64,000 nt of DNA, from assembly GCA_017454915.1 (NCBI GenBank), contig JAFTCC010000021.1, positions 60,539 through 124,538 on the forward strand, read 5' to 3'. Both the position numbers and the translations under genes were made by a program. The stretch is from Paludibacteraceae bacterium (GTDB taxonomy: Bacteria; Bacteroidota; Bacteroidia; Bacteroidales; Paludibacteraceae). The notes beneath the pieces are model-generated. The model saw nothing but the letters and a program-made list of their open reading frames with translations, made no database searches and was not told the DNA's origin. Within the stretch, counting starts at the first letter, position 1. Each line of letters begins with the position of its first letter. Positions 18,761-27,081 of this stretch are shown here, piece by piece.

Positions 18761-20461
18761 ACTTAACAAGGTCATGACAAGTATTTGGTTTTGCCATTCC
18801 TTGCTGTTGTAAAGCATTTCCGCTGCGTTTTTGACAGTCTGGTGCCCGTCAAGCAGATGTATGTTGTTGCGGTAGTAATCATCATAGAACTCTCGCAAGC
18901 TTTTGTTCTCTTCGAGCCAACTGTCGATAGGATTCATGCTCTCACCTTTCTTGATAGTGTAGAAGTTATGAATGTGCAGATGTCGGCAGATGTACCACAC
19001 AATGCGCTTTGGCACATCTTTAGCGGGTATATGGCGGTGAAAAAGATAGCACTCCAATGGTCTTTGCCCTATTTTGTAATTGTTGTGCTGCCACGCTGCG
19101 GCACCGGGGTATTTGGTTAACACCCATTTGTCGTACAAACGATATTGCTGACGCATCTTTTCGGGGATGGTAAGCACAAACTCAAGGAAATCCACATCCA
19201 TAAACGGAGAGTAGCTTTCTGTAGCCGTTTGCAGCATCAAAGGTGCTCCAAGACCATGACATTCGAAATTGCGCACATACAGATAATAGATGTTGCGATT
19301 AGCGTACCATGTGCTAAAGTCTTTAGGAAAAATAGCTTTATGACAGTCAAACAATGTGGTTCCGAGCCCGCATTCACCCATAGAGTAACCTTTTCGGGTT
19401 TTGTTGATTGGCGAACTAACGATGTCATCTCCCCCGACTCCTGTCGGCACTACGCCTGCCGTTTGAAAATCAGCGAATAGCATTGTGTCAAGCATTTGTG
19501 CGGCTCCAGCGTAGCTTATCTGCATTTGAGTTAGTTCGACTGTTTTGTCAAGTCTTTTGAGGTAATCGCCCCCATCAAGAGCGCGGAAGTGCCACTTGTT
19601 TCCAAGATTTTGGGCAATACGCTCAGGTATGGTTGCGTCGTAATGCCCTGTTTGGGAATATGTGAAATTTTCAATGTTGGCGTCGGTTAGTTCCCGCGCA
19701 ACAATATTTATCATCCTCGAGTCAAGACCTGCGCTCAACGGAAAAACGTTGCGAAGGCCGTCTTCGGCATTACGCTCAAGCACCCTGCGTACCGCATTGC
19801 GGAAAAGGGAGTCCATCTTCTCAATGTTTTCTATTTCGCTTAATGAATTATGTGTATTAGAGAACCTATGATAGACCAGCTCTTCTACCTTGTTGTCGCA
19901 AATGCGTAAATACCGTCCGGCGGCAAGTCTCTTAATTCCTTTTATTATTGTGTTGTGGGTAGGTGAAAAACCATAGGTGAGCATATTAAACATTCCGAGT
20001 TCATCAAGCTCGCCAGCGTTCACTTGTCTTGTGAGTTCCATCAAATTTGAGCAGGCATAGAAAGAGTCGCCATCACTCGTCCAAAACAGCATTTTATCAC
20101 CGATGTGGTCATTAAACACGATTAGTTTTGACAGTCTTTTGTCATAGAAAAGCCCGCAGAACGAACCACGCAAAACATTGAAAAATGTTTCACCATGTTT
20201 TTCGTATTCGTGAACCATCCAATCGCCTATGCTTTGTCCCTCGCTGAGCAACTCTTGTTTGTTGAGCAGTACACCTTCTGTTGCGCAAAAATAAAGAGGA
20301 GAGTCAAACCATGCCTTGTCAGACATGAATTTGCCGCTTGTGATTTGTCGTACGAAAAGTTGGCCGGTGCATGCTTCGCGCTCAATATGGTTGAGCGTGG
20401 CATTGTCACAACGACAATGCCATTCTTTTTTGCTGTTATATGATATGCAGAATCCTTGCAT
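18728..20461 (-). CDS. Asparagine-synthetase-like protein, probably of surface-glycan modification
   Basis: The 577-residue product has the two-part layout of AsnB: an Ntn-type glutaminase-like domain (residues about 1-190) and a PP-loop ATP pyrophosphatase domain (from about 215) with FPLSAGLDSRMINIVARE, a variant of the SGGxDS loop. The N-terminus is MQGFCISY; the catalytic Cys2 of class II amidotransferases is Gln, and the nearest cysteine is residue 5. Glutamine hydrolysis is therefore doubtful, and the protein may use free ammonia, make a different amide or be structural. Similar degenerate proteins occur in O-antigen and capsule clusters, which fits the GT4 gene 14 bases upstream and the flippase opposite. 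It ends inside the flippase gene (33-bp overlap). Confidence 0.85.
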   Translation of the reverse strand: MQGFCISYNSKKEWHCRCDNATLNHIEREACTGQLFVRQITSGKFMSDKAWFDSPLYFCATEGVLLNKQELLSEGQSIGDWMVHEYEKHGETFFNVLRGSFCGLFYDKRLSKLIVFNDHIGDKMLFWTSDGDSFYACSNLMELTRQVNAGELDELGMFNMLTYGFSPTHNTIIKGIKRLAAGRYLRICDNKVEELVYHRFSNTHNSLSEIENIEKMDSLFRNAVRRVLERNAEDGLRNVFPLSAGLDSRMINIVARELTDANIENFTYSQTGHYDATIPERIAQNLGNKWHFRALDGGDYLKRLDKTVELTQMQISYAGAAQMLDTMLFADFQTAGVVPTGVGGDDIVSSPINKTRKGYSMGECGLGTTLFDCHKAIFPKDFSTWYANRNIYYLYVRNFECHGLGAPLMLQTATESYSPFMDVDFLEFVLTIPEKMRQQYRLYDKWVLTKYPGAAAWQHNNYKIGQRPLECYLFHRHIPAKDVPKRIVWYICRHLHIHNFYTIKKGESMNPIDSWLEENKSLREFYDDYYRNNIHLLDGHQTVKNAAEMLYNSKEWQNQILVMTLLSSVRQTRLIPS

Positions 20462-20475
20462 TTTTAGATAGCGGT

Positions 20476-21588
20476 TTAATGCAGAGCCTCATGGTAGATT
20501 TTTGCTAATTCTTTGCCTACGTTATCAAATTTATACTGTTCGCCTTGGCGCTTTATGTGCTCTTTGTCATACATTTTGCCGTTGTCTATCATTTTACATA
20601 TTGCGTCCGCCAGCGCTTTCTCATCGTGTGTGGGCACAAGCAGTCCACATTCGGGTGTTACAATTTCGGTCGCAAACCCTACTGGGGTGGAAATAATGGG
20701 TACACCGGCGACAAGCGATTCGGATAATACCACTGCAGCGTTTTCGTAGTTGGAGAACAAGACAAATGCATCCGCCATATCAAATTCTTCCGCCACTTGT
20801 TCTGGCTGAAGTTCACCTGTCCACCGCAGAGTTTCAGGTGGAAAGTTTAGCGCTTTGGCGCAGTCAAGAGCCTGCTGATAATCGGGACCTGTGCCAACGA
20901 GGGTCAATCTGAACTTGTAGTGTTTAAGACTCACTTCCTTTGCTGCCCGTAGAATGCCGCACACGTTTTTATGTGGCTCGTCAAAACAGCTGATGTGGAG
21001 CAGATTAAAAGTTTCGCTTGCTTGTTTATGCTGCGTGCGGTTGTAGAAAAAGTCGTCAACTACATTATTGATGATTTGCCATCGTCTGCTTTTTAGGCCA
21101 TTGTCAATCATGGCTTTCTTCAGTTCGTTAGAAACAGGCATCACGGCGCTTGCTAACCATGTGGTCAGGCGAGTCATAATTTTATGCGCCGTTCCGCTTT
21201 TGGTATACTGTGGGTTGCTATCCAGATAGCCTGTCCAGTGCTCCACAACAACGAACGGGATATTGCTAAAAAATTTCAACCACAATGCAAGTATGGCGTT
21301 TTTTGTAATAACGTTGATTTGGCATAAATCAGGTATCCCCCACGATTCTTTTAGCGTTTGCCAACCTTTATATAAAGCTTTATAGTAGTTGCCGGTGTGG
21401 TAAACGTAAACTTCACGAACCCCATCAGTGGTCTGAATAATTATGTCATCGTGTGTGTCCTTCATGATGAACAAAACACAAACGTCAATACCCTGACGCA
21501 CGCACGCTATGGCATGTTTGCGCACGAATAACCCCGACATGGCATCACGCCGGTGAGGATACCATTCACTCAAATAGAGTACTTTCAT
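20476..21588 (-). CDS. Glycosyltransferase family 4
   Basis: The 370-residue product is a GT-B-fold transferase that adds a sugar from a nucleotide-sugar donor to a growing glycan. It begins with MKVLYLSEWYPHRRDAMSGL (acceptor domain) and has the GT4 C-terminal motifs LVGTGPDY, WTGELQPEQVAEEFDMADAF near residue 260 and the E-x7-E region NYENAAVVLSESLVAGVPII near 285. Donor and acceptor are not predictable. A near-perfect promoter lies so close (21593-21624) that the message should start at or within one or two bases of the ATG, i.e. leaderless. The asparagine-synthetase-like gene follows after 14 bases and shares the transcript. Confidence 0.9.
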   Translation of the reverse strand: MKVLYLSEWYPHRRDAMSGLFVRKHAIACVRQGIDVCVLFIMKDTHDDIIIQTTDGVREVYVYHTGNYYKALYKGWQTLKESWGIPDLCQINVITKNAILALWLKFFSNIPFVVVEHWTGYLDSNPQYTKSGTAHKIMTRLTTWLASAVMPVSNELKKAMIDNGLKSRRWQIINNVVDDFFYNRTQHKQASETFNLLHISCFDEPHKNVCGILRAAKEVSLKHYKFRLTLVGTGPDYQQALDCAKALNFPPETLRWTGELQPEQVAEEFDMADAFVLFSNYENAAVVLSESLVAGVPIISTPVGFATEIVTPECGLLVPTHDEKALADAICKMIDNGKMYDKEHIKRQGEQYKFDNVGKELAKIYHEALH

Positions 21589-21592
21589 ACCG

Positions 21593-21624
21593 CAAAGTTA
21601 ACATTTAGCAAGCAAATAAACAAA
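21593..21624 (-). promoter_or_regulatory. Bacteroidota-type promoter giving a leaderless GT4 transcript
   Basis: On the minus strand TTTG (plus 21621-21624), 20-bp gap, TAACTTTG (plus 21593-21600). The -7 element ends five bases before the ATG at 21588, so the transcription start should fall on or next to the start codon. Confidence 0.8.
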
Positions 21625-21650
21625 AAAACTGTGTTAGTTAAGAACTTTTG

Positions 21651-21682
21651 TTTGTGTTTTCCATCCTTTTTTTTTAACTTTG
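21651..21682 (+). promoter_or_regulatory. Bacteroidota-type promoter reading towards recG
   Basis: TTTG at 21651-21654, 20-bp gap, TAACTTTG at 21675-21682. Transcription should start near 21689, giving recG a leader of about 250 nt that is complementary to the candidate small RNA on the other strand. Confidence 0.75.
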
Positions 21683-21718
21683 GGGAAAAATATCATGTGG
21701 TAATGTGAAGTCAAATGT

Positions 21719-21831
21719 AAAAAAGAAAACCCGACTTCTCTCAAGCCGAGTTCTCTCCATTTATTCACTAACCATCAAAAAATTCATACAGAATAGACAA
21801 GATAAATTTTGTCATTTCTAATGTTGAATTT
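21719..21831 (-). ncRNA. Candidate small RNA or 15-codon mini-gene
   Basis: On the minus strand a -7 element TAATTTTG (plus 21838-21845) is followed, about 85 nt into the predicted transcript, by an intrinsic terminator. This is an 8-bp stem with two or three G-U pairs (CTCGGCTT, loop GAGAG, AAGTCGGG) followed by TTTTCTTTTTT; the stem is much better on this strand than on the other. The transcript of about 110 nt holds a short frame, plus 21768-21815, coding MTKFILSILYEFFDG. No good -33 TTTG is seen at the right distance. It could be a small RNA, a small hydrophobic peptide gene or an antisense regulator of the recG leader. No known family is recognised. Confidence 0.45.
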
Positions 21832-21937
21832 CGTATGCAAAATTATGCAATGATTGATAAAGTTATGTAGAAATTTTGTTAAAATTCTTACAAATTTTAA
21901 TTAAATTGCATTGTTTTTGTGTCAAAGTGAAAACATA

Positions 21938-24040
21938 ATGGGACAATTTGACAACATAGACATAAAATTTTTACCCGGTGTGGGTCCGCGTAGAGTAGAG
22001 TTGTTAAAAAAAGAACTTGGAATAGAGAATTTTGACGACTTGATACATTTCTACCCCTATAAATATATTGACCGTTCGCGTTTTTATTTGATTAGGGAGA
22101 TAGATTCGGATCAGACCTTTGTTCAGATTAAAGGGCATTTTATAAGTATTGAGTCAGAAGGACAGGGACGCACAGCACGCTTGAAGGGCATATTCACGGA
22201 TGGGCGCGATACGATTGACGTGGTCTGGTTTTCAGGTTTGAACTATGTGCGCGATAATGTGAAAATTGGAATAGAATATGTGTTGTTTGGTAAGCCTGCG
22301 ATTTATAACTATTCTTACAATTTCTCTCATCCAGAACTGGAGCTGTTCACAAAGTATCAGTCGCATGCGCATGGCGGGCTTGAACCATATTACAACACGA
22401 CTGGCAAAATGAAAACATCACACTTGACGAGCAAGGTGATGAAAAGCATTATGGAAGGGGCTGTTAAGATAGTTAGGGAATATAAAATCACCGAGCGTTT
22501 GCCAGCGGAGATACTCGAACGTTATCACATGCTGAACCTGACAAACAGCATAATCAACATACACTTTCCTGCAAACATAGATAGCGTAAATCGTGCGCGT
22601 GAGCGCTTGAAGTTTGAAGAACTGTTGTATCTTCAGCTAATGCTTCAGCGGCAATGTCTTCAGCGTGAGAGCCAGAGCCAGGGATTTATAATGCGGTCGG
22701 TTGGCAATTATTTCAACACATTTTATTTCCGCCATCTTCCTTTTGCTCTTACTGGTGCTCAAAAGCGTGTTGTCCGTGAGATATTTGAGGATATGCGTAG
22801 TGGTCGTCAGATGAACCGGCTTCTTCAGGGTGATGTGGGAAGCGGTAAGACATTAGTGGCGTTGTTGTGTTGTCTTATCGCTGCTGACAATGGTTACCAA
22901 TCATGTATCATGGCTCCAACCGAAGTACTCGCAAATCAGCATCTTGAGTCTCTGTTAGGCATGACATCAGGGCTGGGGATTAACATTAGACTGCTTACCG
23001 GTTCAACAACGAAAAAACAGCGTGAGATTATTCATCGCGAGTTGCAGGATGGAACACTTCACATTTTAGTAGGCACTCATGCGCTGATAGAGGATAATGT
23101 TGTGTTCCGCAATCTTGGTCTTGCCATTATTGATGAACAGCACCGCTTTGGCGTGGCGCAGCGCGCAAAATTATGGACCAAGAACACATTGCCTCCACAC
23201 GTCCTTGTAATGACCGCAACTCCTATTCCGCGCACGCTTGCCATGACTGTTTACGGCGATTTGCGTGTGTCGGTTATAGATGAGATGCCACCCGGAAGAA
23301 AACCGGTGCAGACCTTCCACCGCTATATTGAACAGCGTGGACAGATTTACTCATTCGCGCAAAAGCAGATAGAGGCTGGCAGGCAGGTGTATTTCGTGTT
23401 CCCGCTTATCGACGAGAATGAGAAACTTGACCTTGCAAGTCTTGAGGCTGGATATGAAGAGATATCGAATGTGTTCTACCAGTTCAAAGTATGTATGGTG
23501 CATGGCAGGATGGCGTCAGCCCAAAAAGATGCAAATATGGCACTATTTGCGTCAGGTCAAGCTCAGATTATGGTTGCTACTACTGTGATTGAGGTTGGAG
23601 TAAATGTGCCTAATGCCTCGGTGATGGTCATTGAAAATGCGGAGCGCTTCGGATTATCGCAGCTTCATCAACTTCGCGGCAGGGTAGGGCGTGGAGCCGA
23701 TCAGAGTTTTTGCATATTGCTGACAGGATATAAACTCAGCAAGGACACAAAAAAACGCATGGACATTATGGTACAGACCAATGATGGTTTTCAAATCGCT
23801 GACGCAGACTTGCAACTGCGTGGTCCTGGCGACATGGAGGGAACGCAGCAGAGCGGCATACCTTTTGAACTGAAAATCGCCAATTTGGCTACCGACGGAG
23901 CAATAATAGAGCGGGCGAGGAACGAGGCTCAAAAAATACTGGCTGATGACCCCGAACTGACGGCTCCGCAGAATAGGATATATGCCGATAACCTTAAAAA
24001 AATGAAACAGCAGATACATGATTGGAGCGAGATATCATAG
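21938..24040 (+). CDS. recG: ATP-dependent DNA helicase RecG
   Basis: RecG remodels stalled replication forks and Holliday junctions. The 700-residue product has the N-terminal wedge/OB domain (FLPGVGPRRVELLKKELGI; residues 1-150), the helicase motifs GDVGSGKT (near 305), IIDEQHRFG (the DEQH form, near 400) and VMTATPIPRTLAMT, then QLRGRVGRG and the C-terminal TRG region DADLQLRGPGDMEGTQQSG. Start: ATG 21938 gives MGQFDNIDIKFLPGVG, the expected beginning; a TTG 27 bases earlier is less likely. It appears to have its own promoter at 21651-21682 with a long leader. The length agrees with the family (about 690). Confidence 0.97.
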   Translation: MGQFDNIDIKFLPGVGPRRVELLKKELGIENFDDLIHFYPYKYIDRSRFYLIREIDSDQTFVQIKGHFISIESEGQGRTARLKGIFTDGRDTIDVVWFSGLNYVRDNVKIGIEYVLFGKPAIYNYSYNFSHPELELFTKYQSHAHGGLEPYYNTTGKMKTSHLTSKVMKSIMEGAVKIVREYKITERLPAEILERYHMLNLTNSIINIHFPANIDSVNRARERLKFEELLYLQLMLQRQCLQRESQSQGFIMRSVGNYFNTFYFRHLPFALTGAQKRVVREIFEDMRSGRQMNRLLQGDVGSGKTLVALLCCLIAADNGYQSCIMAPTEVLANQHLESLLGMTSGLGINIRLLTGSTTKKQREIIHRELQDGTLHILVGTHALIEDNVVFRNLGLAIIDEQHRFGVAQRAKLWTKNTLPPHVLVMTATPIPRTLAMTVYGDLRVSVIDEMPPGRKPVQTFHRYIEQRGQIYSFAQKQIEAGRQVYFVFPLIDENEKLDLASLEAGYEEISNVFYQFKVCMVHGRMASAQKDANMALFASGQAQIMVATTVIEVGVNVPNASVMVIENAERFGLSQLHQLRGRVGRGADQSFCILLTGYKLSKDTKKRMDIMVQTNDGFQIADADLQLRGPGDMEGTQQSGIPFELKIANLATDGAIIERARNEAQKILADDPELTAPQNRIYADNLKKMKQQIHDWSEIS

Positions 24041-24136
24041 CCTGTTAATTATGTGCCGGTATTCAATAAAAATTCAATTAAATGTTTATATATTAAGAGT
24101 TTATCTATAATAATTGACTAAGTATCAAATAAGTAT

Positions 24137-25375
24137 ATGAAACGACTGCAAATCTGTTTATTGTTTTCTTTATTGTTTTTGTCCTATGCTTGTGCGCAAG
24201 TTTCAAGCGCATGCTATCCGCGTTCAGAATGGTGTGTGGCAAGCGAAATTCTTATGCATACTCCTGGACAAGAACTGTTTAATGGGGTTATTCATCCCTC
24301 TGCTGGACTTTTTGAAGACTATTTTGATGTTGACGCAGCAGCCCGCGAACATAAAAATTACATAAAGATGCTTGAAAATAACGGCATTAGGGTTTATACT
24401 GTTATGGATGTTCTTCAGGAGGTAGGCATAGACTCTTTAATTATGTTGGCTTCAAAAGTGTTAACGTATGACGTGGGCGGGATTAAGGCTGATGTTGATT
24501 CCGTGGAGATGTATAGACAATATGTGCTGTCTAAAATGAGTCGAGCGGATCTTATTCGTTGTATTTTACTGCACCCCACCGTAAAACTCTCAGAAACAGA
24601 CACCAATACTGGTTATGAAGCCCAATATGTCCATGAGCCTTTGATGAATCTTTATTTTACCCGTGATCAGAGCATCACGACGCCGCGTGGTCATGTGATA
24701 TGTCGGATGAATTCAAGCCAGAGGGCATCAGAATGCGATGTTATTGAGTTGTGCTACAGCCATTTGGGACTTGCTCCTATACTGCGAATTAAAGGTGACG
24801 GCAGGCTGGAAGGGGGCGATTACATTCCGGCGGGCACGGTATCATTTATAGGTTGTGGTATGCGCACCAATGACGAGGGAATCCGCCATCTTCTTGAGGC
24901 TGATGCAATAGGGCATGATACCATTGTGGTAGTTAGAGACCATAAGTTGTGGCAAATGCAAATGCACCTTGACACATACTTTAATATCATTGACCATGAT
25001 TTGTGCACCATGGTTAGAAGCCGGTTGGAAGCCGAACCCGGTACACCAGAATATGGCACGTGCGACATTTATGCGCGAAAACCCGGTAGCGATAAATATG
25101 TGTTGCTTAAGCGCGATATCCCATTTGTGGAGTTGCTGCAAAGTCGTGGAATGCAAATTATTCCAATTGACTACGATGATGAAATGCATTACGCTAACAA
25201 TTATCTTACTATTGCTCCTCGCCACATCATGGCTGTGGGTGGACAAAGCGAGTCGTTGAAGCAGCGTCTTGAGAGCGCAGGCGTGAATGTAGAGTGGATA
25301 CCGTTAGAAAGTCTGATAGACGGCTATGGGGCGGCACATTGCATGACACAGGTATTGAAGCGCGTCTGCAAATAG
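24137..25375 (+). CDS. Exported arginine-deiminase-family protein
   Basis: The 412-residue product matches the pentein guanidine-modifying fold of arginine deiminase: FTRDQS near residue 176, RLEGGDYIPAG near 228, and a C-terminal GYGAAHCMTQVLKR with the presumed nucleophile Cys402. Such enzymes hydrolyse arginine to citrulline and ammonia or act on related substrates. Unusually for this family it starts with a clear signal peptide (MKRLQICLLFSLLFLSYACA, cleavage probably after ACA), so it should act in the periplasm or outside. It has no arc operon neighbours: no ornithine carbamoyltransferase, carbamate kinase or antiporter gene. It could be an amidinotransferase or a peptidyl deiminase-like enzyme instead; the substrate is inferred only. 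Confidence 0.8.
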   Translation: MKRLQICLLFSLLFLSYACAQVSSACYPRSEWCVASEILMHTPGQELFNGVIHPSAGLFEDYFDVDAAAREHKNYIKMLENNGIRVYTVMDVLQEVGIDSLIMLASKVLTYDVGGIKADVDSVEMYRQYVLSKMSRADLIRCILLHPTVKLSETDTNTGYEAQYVHEPLMNLYFTRDQSITTPRGHVICRMNSSQRASECDVIELCYSHLGLAPILRIKGDGRLEGGDYIPAGTVSFIGCGMRTNDEGIRHLLEADAIGHDTIVVVRDHKLWQMQMHLDTYFNIIDHDLCTMVRSRLEAEPGTPEYGTCDIYARKPGSDKYVLLKRDIPFVELLQSRGMQIIPIDYDDEMHYANNYLTIAPRHIMAVGGQSESLKQRLESAGVNVEWIPLESLIDGYGAAHCMTQVLKRVCK

Positions 25376-25516
25376 CGTTTGGCAATGTTTGGCTGAACGT
25401 ATGTCAGCATGTCAATAAAACAGTGGTTAAATGTATTATAAATGTAGCATAGACACTGGTATTACATGCGGGTGGCAAAGTTTTAATAAAAAAAACGAAA
25501 AAAAACGTGCCAAAGC

Positions 25517-25547
25517 ATTGTTAGTTCAAAAAATAATCGTACCTTTG
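25517..25547 (+). promoter_or_regulatory. Promoter of tRNA-Glu and probably rpsT
   Basis: ATTG at 25517-25520, 19-bp gap, TACCTTTG at 25540-25547, about 60 bases before the tRNA. Confidence 0.7.
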
Positions 25548-25610
25548 CACTCGCAATTTGGAAAATGTATCGACATAAAGTATGTGCTCCGGTTGCAAAG
25601 CAAAACATTT

Positions 25611-25682
25611 GGTCCCTTCGTCTATCGGCTAGGACGAGAGATTTTCATTCTCTAAAGAGGAGTTCGACTCTCCTAGGGACTA
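25611..25682 (+). tRNA. tRNA-Glu (anticodon UUC)
   Basis: 72 nt with a 7-bp acceptor stem (GGTCCCT/AGGGACT, first pair G-U), anticodon stem AGAGA/TCTCT with loop TTTTCAT (anticodon TTC), T-arm GAGTTCGACTC and discriminator A. CCA is not encoded. rpsT starts 42 bases downstream and may be read from the same promoter. Confidence 0.93.
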
Positions 25683-25724
25683 CTAAAATAAACAAAAAGT
25701 TAAAACAAAACGTAAATTTTTAAG

Positions 25725-25982
25725 ATGGCAAACCATAAATCAGCTCTTAAAAGAATCCGTCAATCCGAAAAGCGCCGTCTGCGCAATCGTTATTATGCAG
25801 TAACAATGCGTAACGCTGTTCGTAAACTCCGTGCAACCAAGGAAAAAGCCGAAGCTGAAACTTTGTTTCCCAAAGTAACTCAGATGCTTGACAAACTTGC
25901 AGTTCGTCACATTATCCACAAGAACAAGGCTGCTAACATTAAGTCAAAGCTTGCGAAGTATATCAATAAGCTTGCTGCTTAA
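25725..25982 (+). CDS. rpsT: 30S ribosomal protein S20
   Basis: S20 binds 16S rRNA early in assembly of the small subunit. The 85-residue, strongly basic product is typical: [20 protein letters not shown], then [17 protein letters not shown] and the closing [20 protein letters not shown]. It lies 42 bases after tRNA-Glu with no separate promoter visible and is closed by its own terminator. Confidence 0.97.
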   Translation: MANHKSALKRIRQSEKRRLRNRYYAVTMRNAVRKLRATKEKAEAETLFPKVTQMLDKLAVRHIIHKNKAANIKSKLAKYINKLAA

Positions 25983-26003
25983 TTAGGTGCGGAAATCAAG
26001 ATT

Positions 26004-26038
26004 AACTCCCGGAACACCATTGGCGTTTCGGGAGTTTT
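26004..26038 (+). terminator. Terminator after rpsT
   Basis: AACTCCCG ... CGGGAGTT (26004-26011 and 26029-26036) followed by TT, with further pairing (GAAC/GTTT) inside. Confidence 0.75.
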
Positions 26039-26105
26039 GTGTTAAAGGATATTGGCGCACTTTTTGCACTAATCACTATATGTAAACCTTTAAATATAAC
26101 GTGAA

Positions 26106-26870
26106 ATGAATAATTTAGACAATTACAACAGAGAGGAGAAAGACTTTAATTCTTTCAGTGATGCTAATAACAGTGTTGAACAGTTAACTGATACCTATCA
26201 AAATCAACTTGCAGCAGCATCGAAAACTTTGATGACAAAGGTTTATGGCTGGATGTGCGGAGCTTTGGCGATTACTGCACTGACCGCATTGTATTGTGCG
26301 AATTCGGTTTCTATTATGAATTTTATTTTCTCAAGTAAAATAACCTTTTGGGGATTGTTGATACTTGAATTCGGACTTGTTGTTGGTGTTACTGCTATGA
26401 TAGAAAAGCTGTCGCTGCGTACTGCCACACTGCTTTTTGTACTTTATAGCATAGTGAATGGCTTGACACTAAGCGTAATCTTTTTTGCCTATTCCATTTC
26501 CACCATCGCAACTACGTTTTTTATAACGGCAGGAATGTTTGGAGGTATGGCTTTATATGGCACTCTTACGAAAAAGGACCTCTCAAGTTGGGGTGGTTTT
26601 TTATTTATGGCCTTGATTGGACTAATACTTGCAAGTATAGTCAACATCTTTTTGCAGAATAGTAGATTTGATTTGATAGTGTCTGTAATAGGCGTGTTTA
26701 TTTTTGTTGGTCTGACAGCTTTCGATGCCCAGAAAATCAAAAGTATGCTTGCCAATGCTGAAGATTTGAGCGAAGGCAACCAGAAAATTGCTTTGTTAGG
26801 TTCTCTTTCGCTGTATCTTGATTTCATCAATATGTTTCTCTATTTGCTTCGCATTTTCGGCAGGAAATAG
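26106..26870 (+). CDS. Bax inhibitor-1 / YccA family membrane protein
   Basis: The 254-residue product has a hydrophilic N-terminal tail of about 40 residues (MNNLDNYNREEKDFNSFSD) and then seven membrane segments with the BI-1 pattern: SKTLMTKVYGWMCGALAITA, YSIVNGLTLSVIF, FVGLTAFDAQKIK near residue 200 and the closing LYLDFINMFLYLLRIFG. Bacterial BI-1 proteins act as pH-sensitive calcium leak channels (BsYetJ) or regulate FtsH (YccA); which applies here is unknown. It stands alone between two terminators. Confidence 0.93.
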   Translation: MNNLDNYNREEKDFNSFSDANNSVEQLTDTYQNQLAAASKTLMTKVYGWMCGALAITALTALYCANSVSIMNFIFSSKITFWGLLILEFGLVVGVTAMIEKLSLRTATLLFVLYSIVNGLTLSVIFFAYSISTIATTFFITAGMFGGMALYGTLTKKDLSSWGGFLFMALIGLILASIVNIFLQNSRFDLIVSVIGVFIFVGLTAFDAQKIKSMLANAEDLSEGNQKIALLGSLSLYLDFINMFLYLLRIFGRK

Positions 26871-26890
26871 AACACTCCACTTATACGTTA

Positions 26891-26925
26891 CAAAGGCTGC
26901 CAGTCAAAATGGCAGCCTTTGTTTG
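26891..26925 (+). terminator. Terminator after the BI-1 gene
   Basis: Twelve-base perfect inverted repeat CAAAGGCTGCCA (26891-26902), 7-nt loop, TGGCAGCCTTTG (26910-26921). Confidence 0.8.
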
Positions 26926-27081
26926 TGTAACGGCTATATTATTCTTATGATGCTTAGGAGTGTAGCTCAATATCAAGAAACTTTAACTATCAGAAAATGC
27001 AATAAGGCAGGGTTGATTCAAGAATAAGGCAAGGGCAATGTATCGTGCTGCGCTATACAAAAACAAACGACAATCACGATA

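Larger units (their letters stand above)
21589..21937. other. Intergenic region between GT4 and recG
   Basis: 349 bases without a conventional gene. It holds the GT4 promoter, a divergent plus-strand promoter (21651-21682), a minus-strand terminator hairpin (21719-21750), a 15-codon minus-strand reading frame (21768-21815) and a minus-strand -7 element (21838-21845). These parts are described separately. Confidence 0.7.

Noticed and set aside
25431..25655. A 74-codon plus-strand frame overlapping the tRNA-Glu promoter and tRNA
   Set aside because: It runs through the promoter and tRNA; lysine/asparagine content reflects AT-rich spacer.
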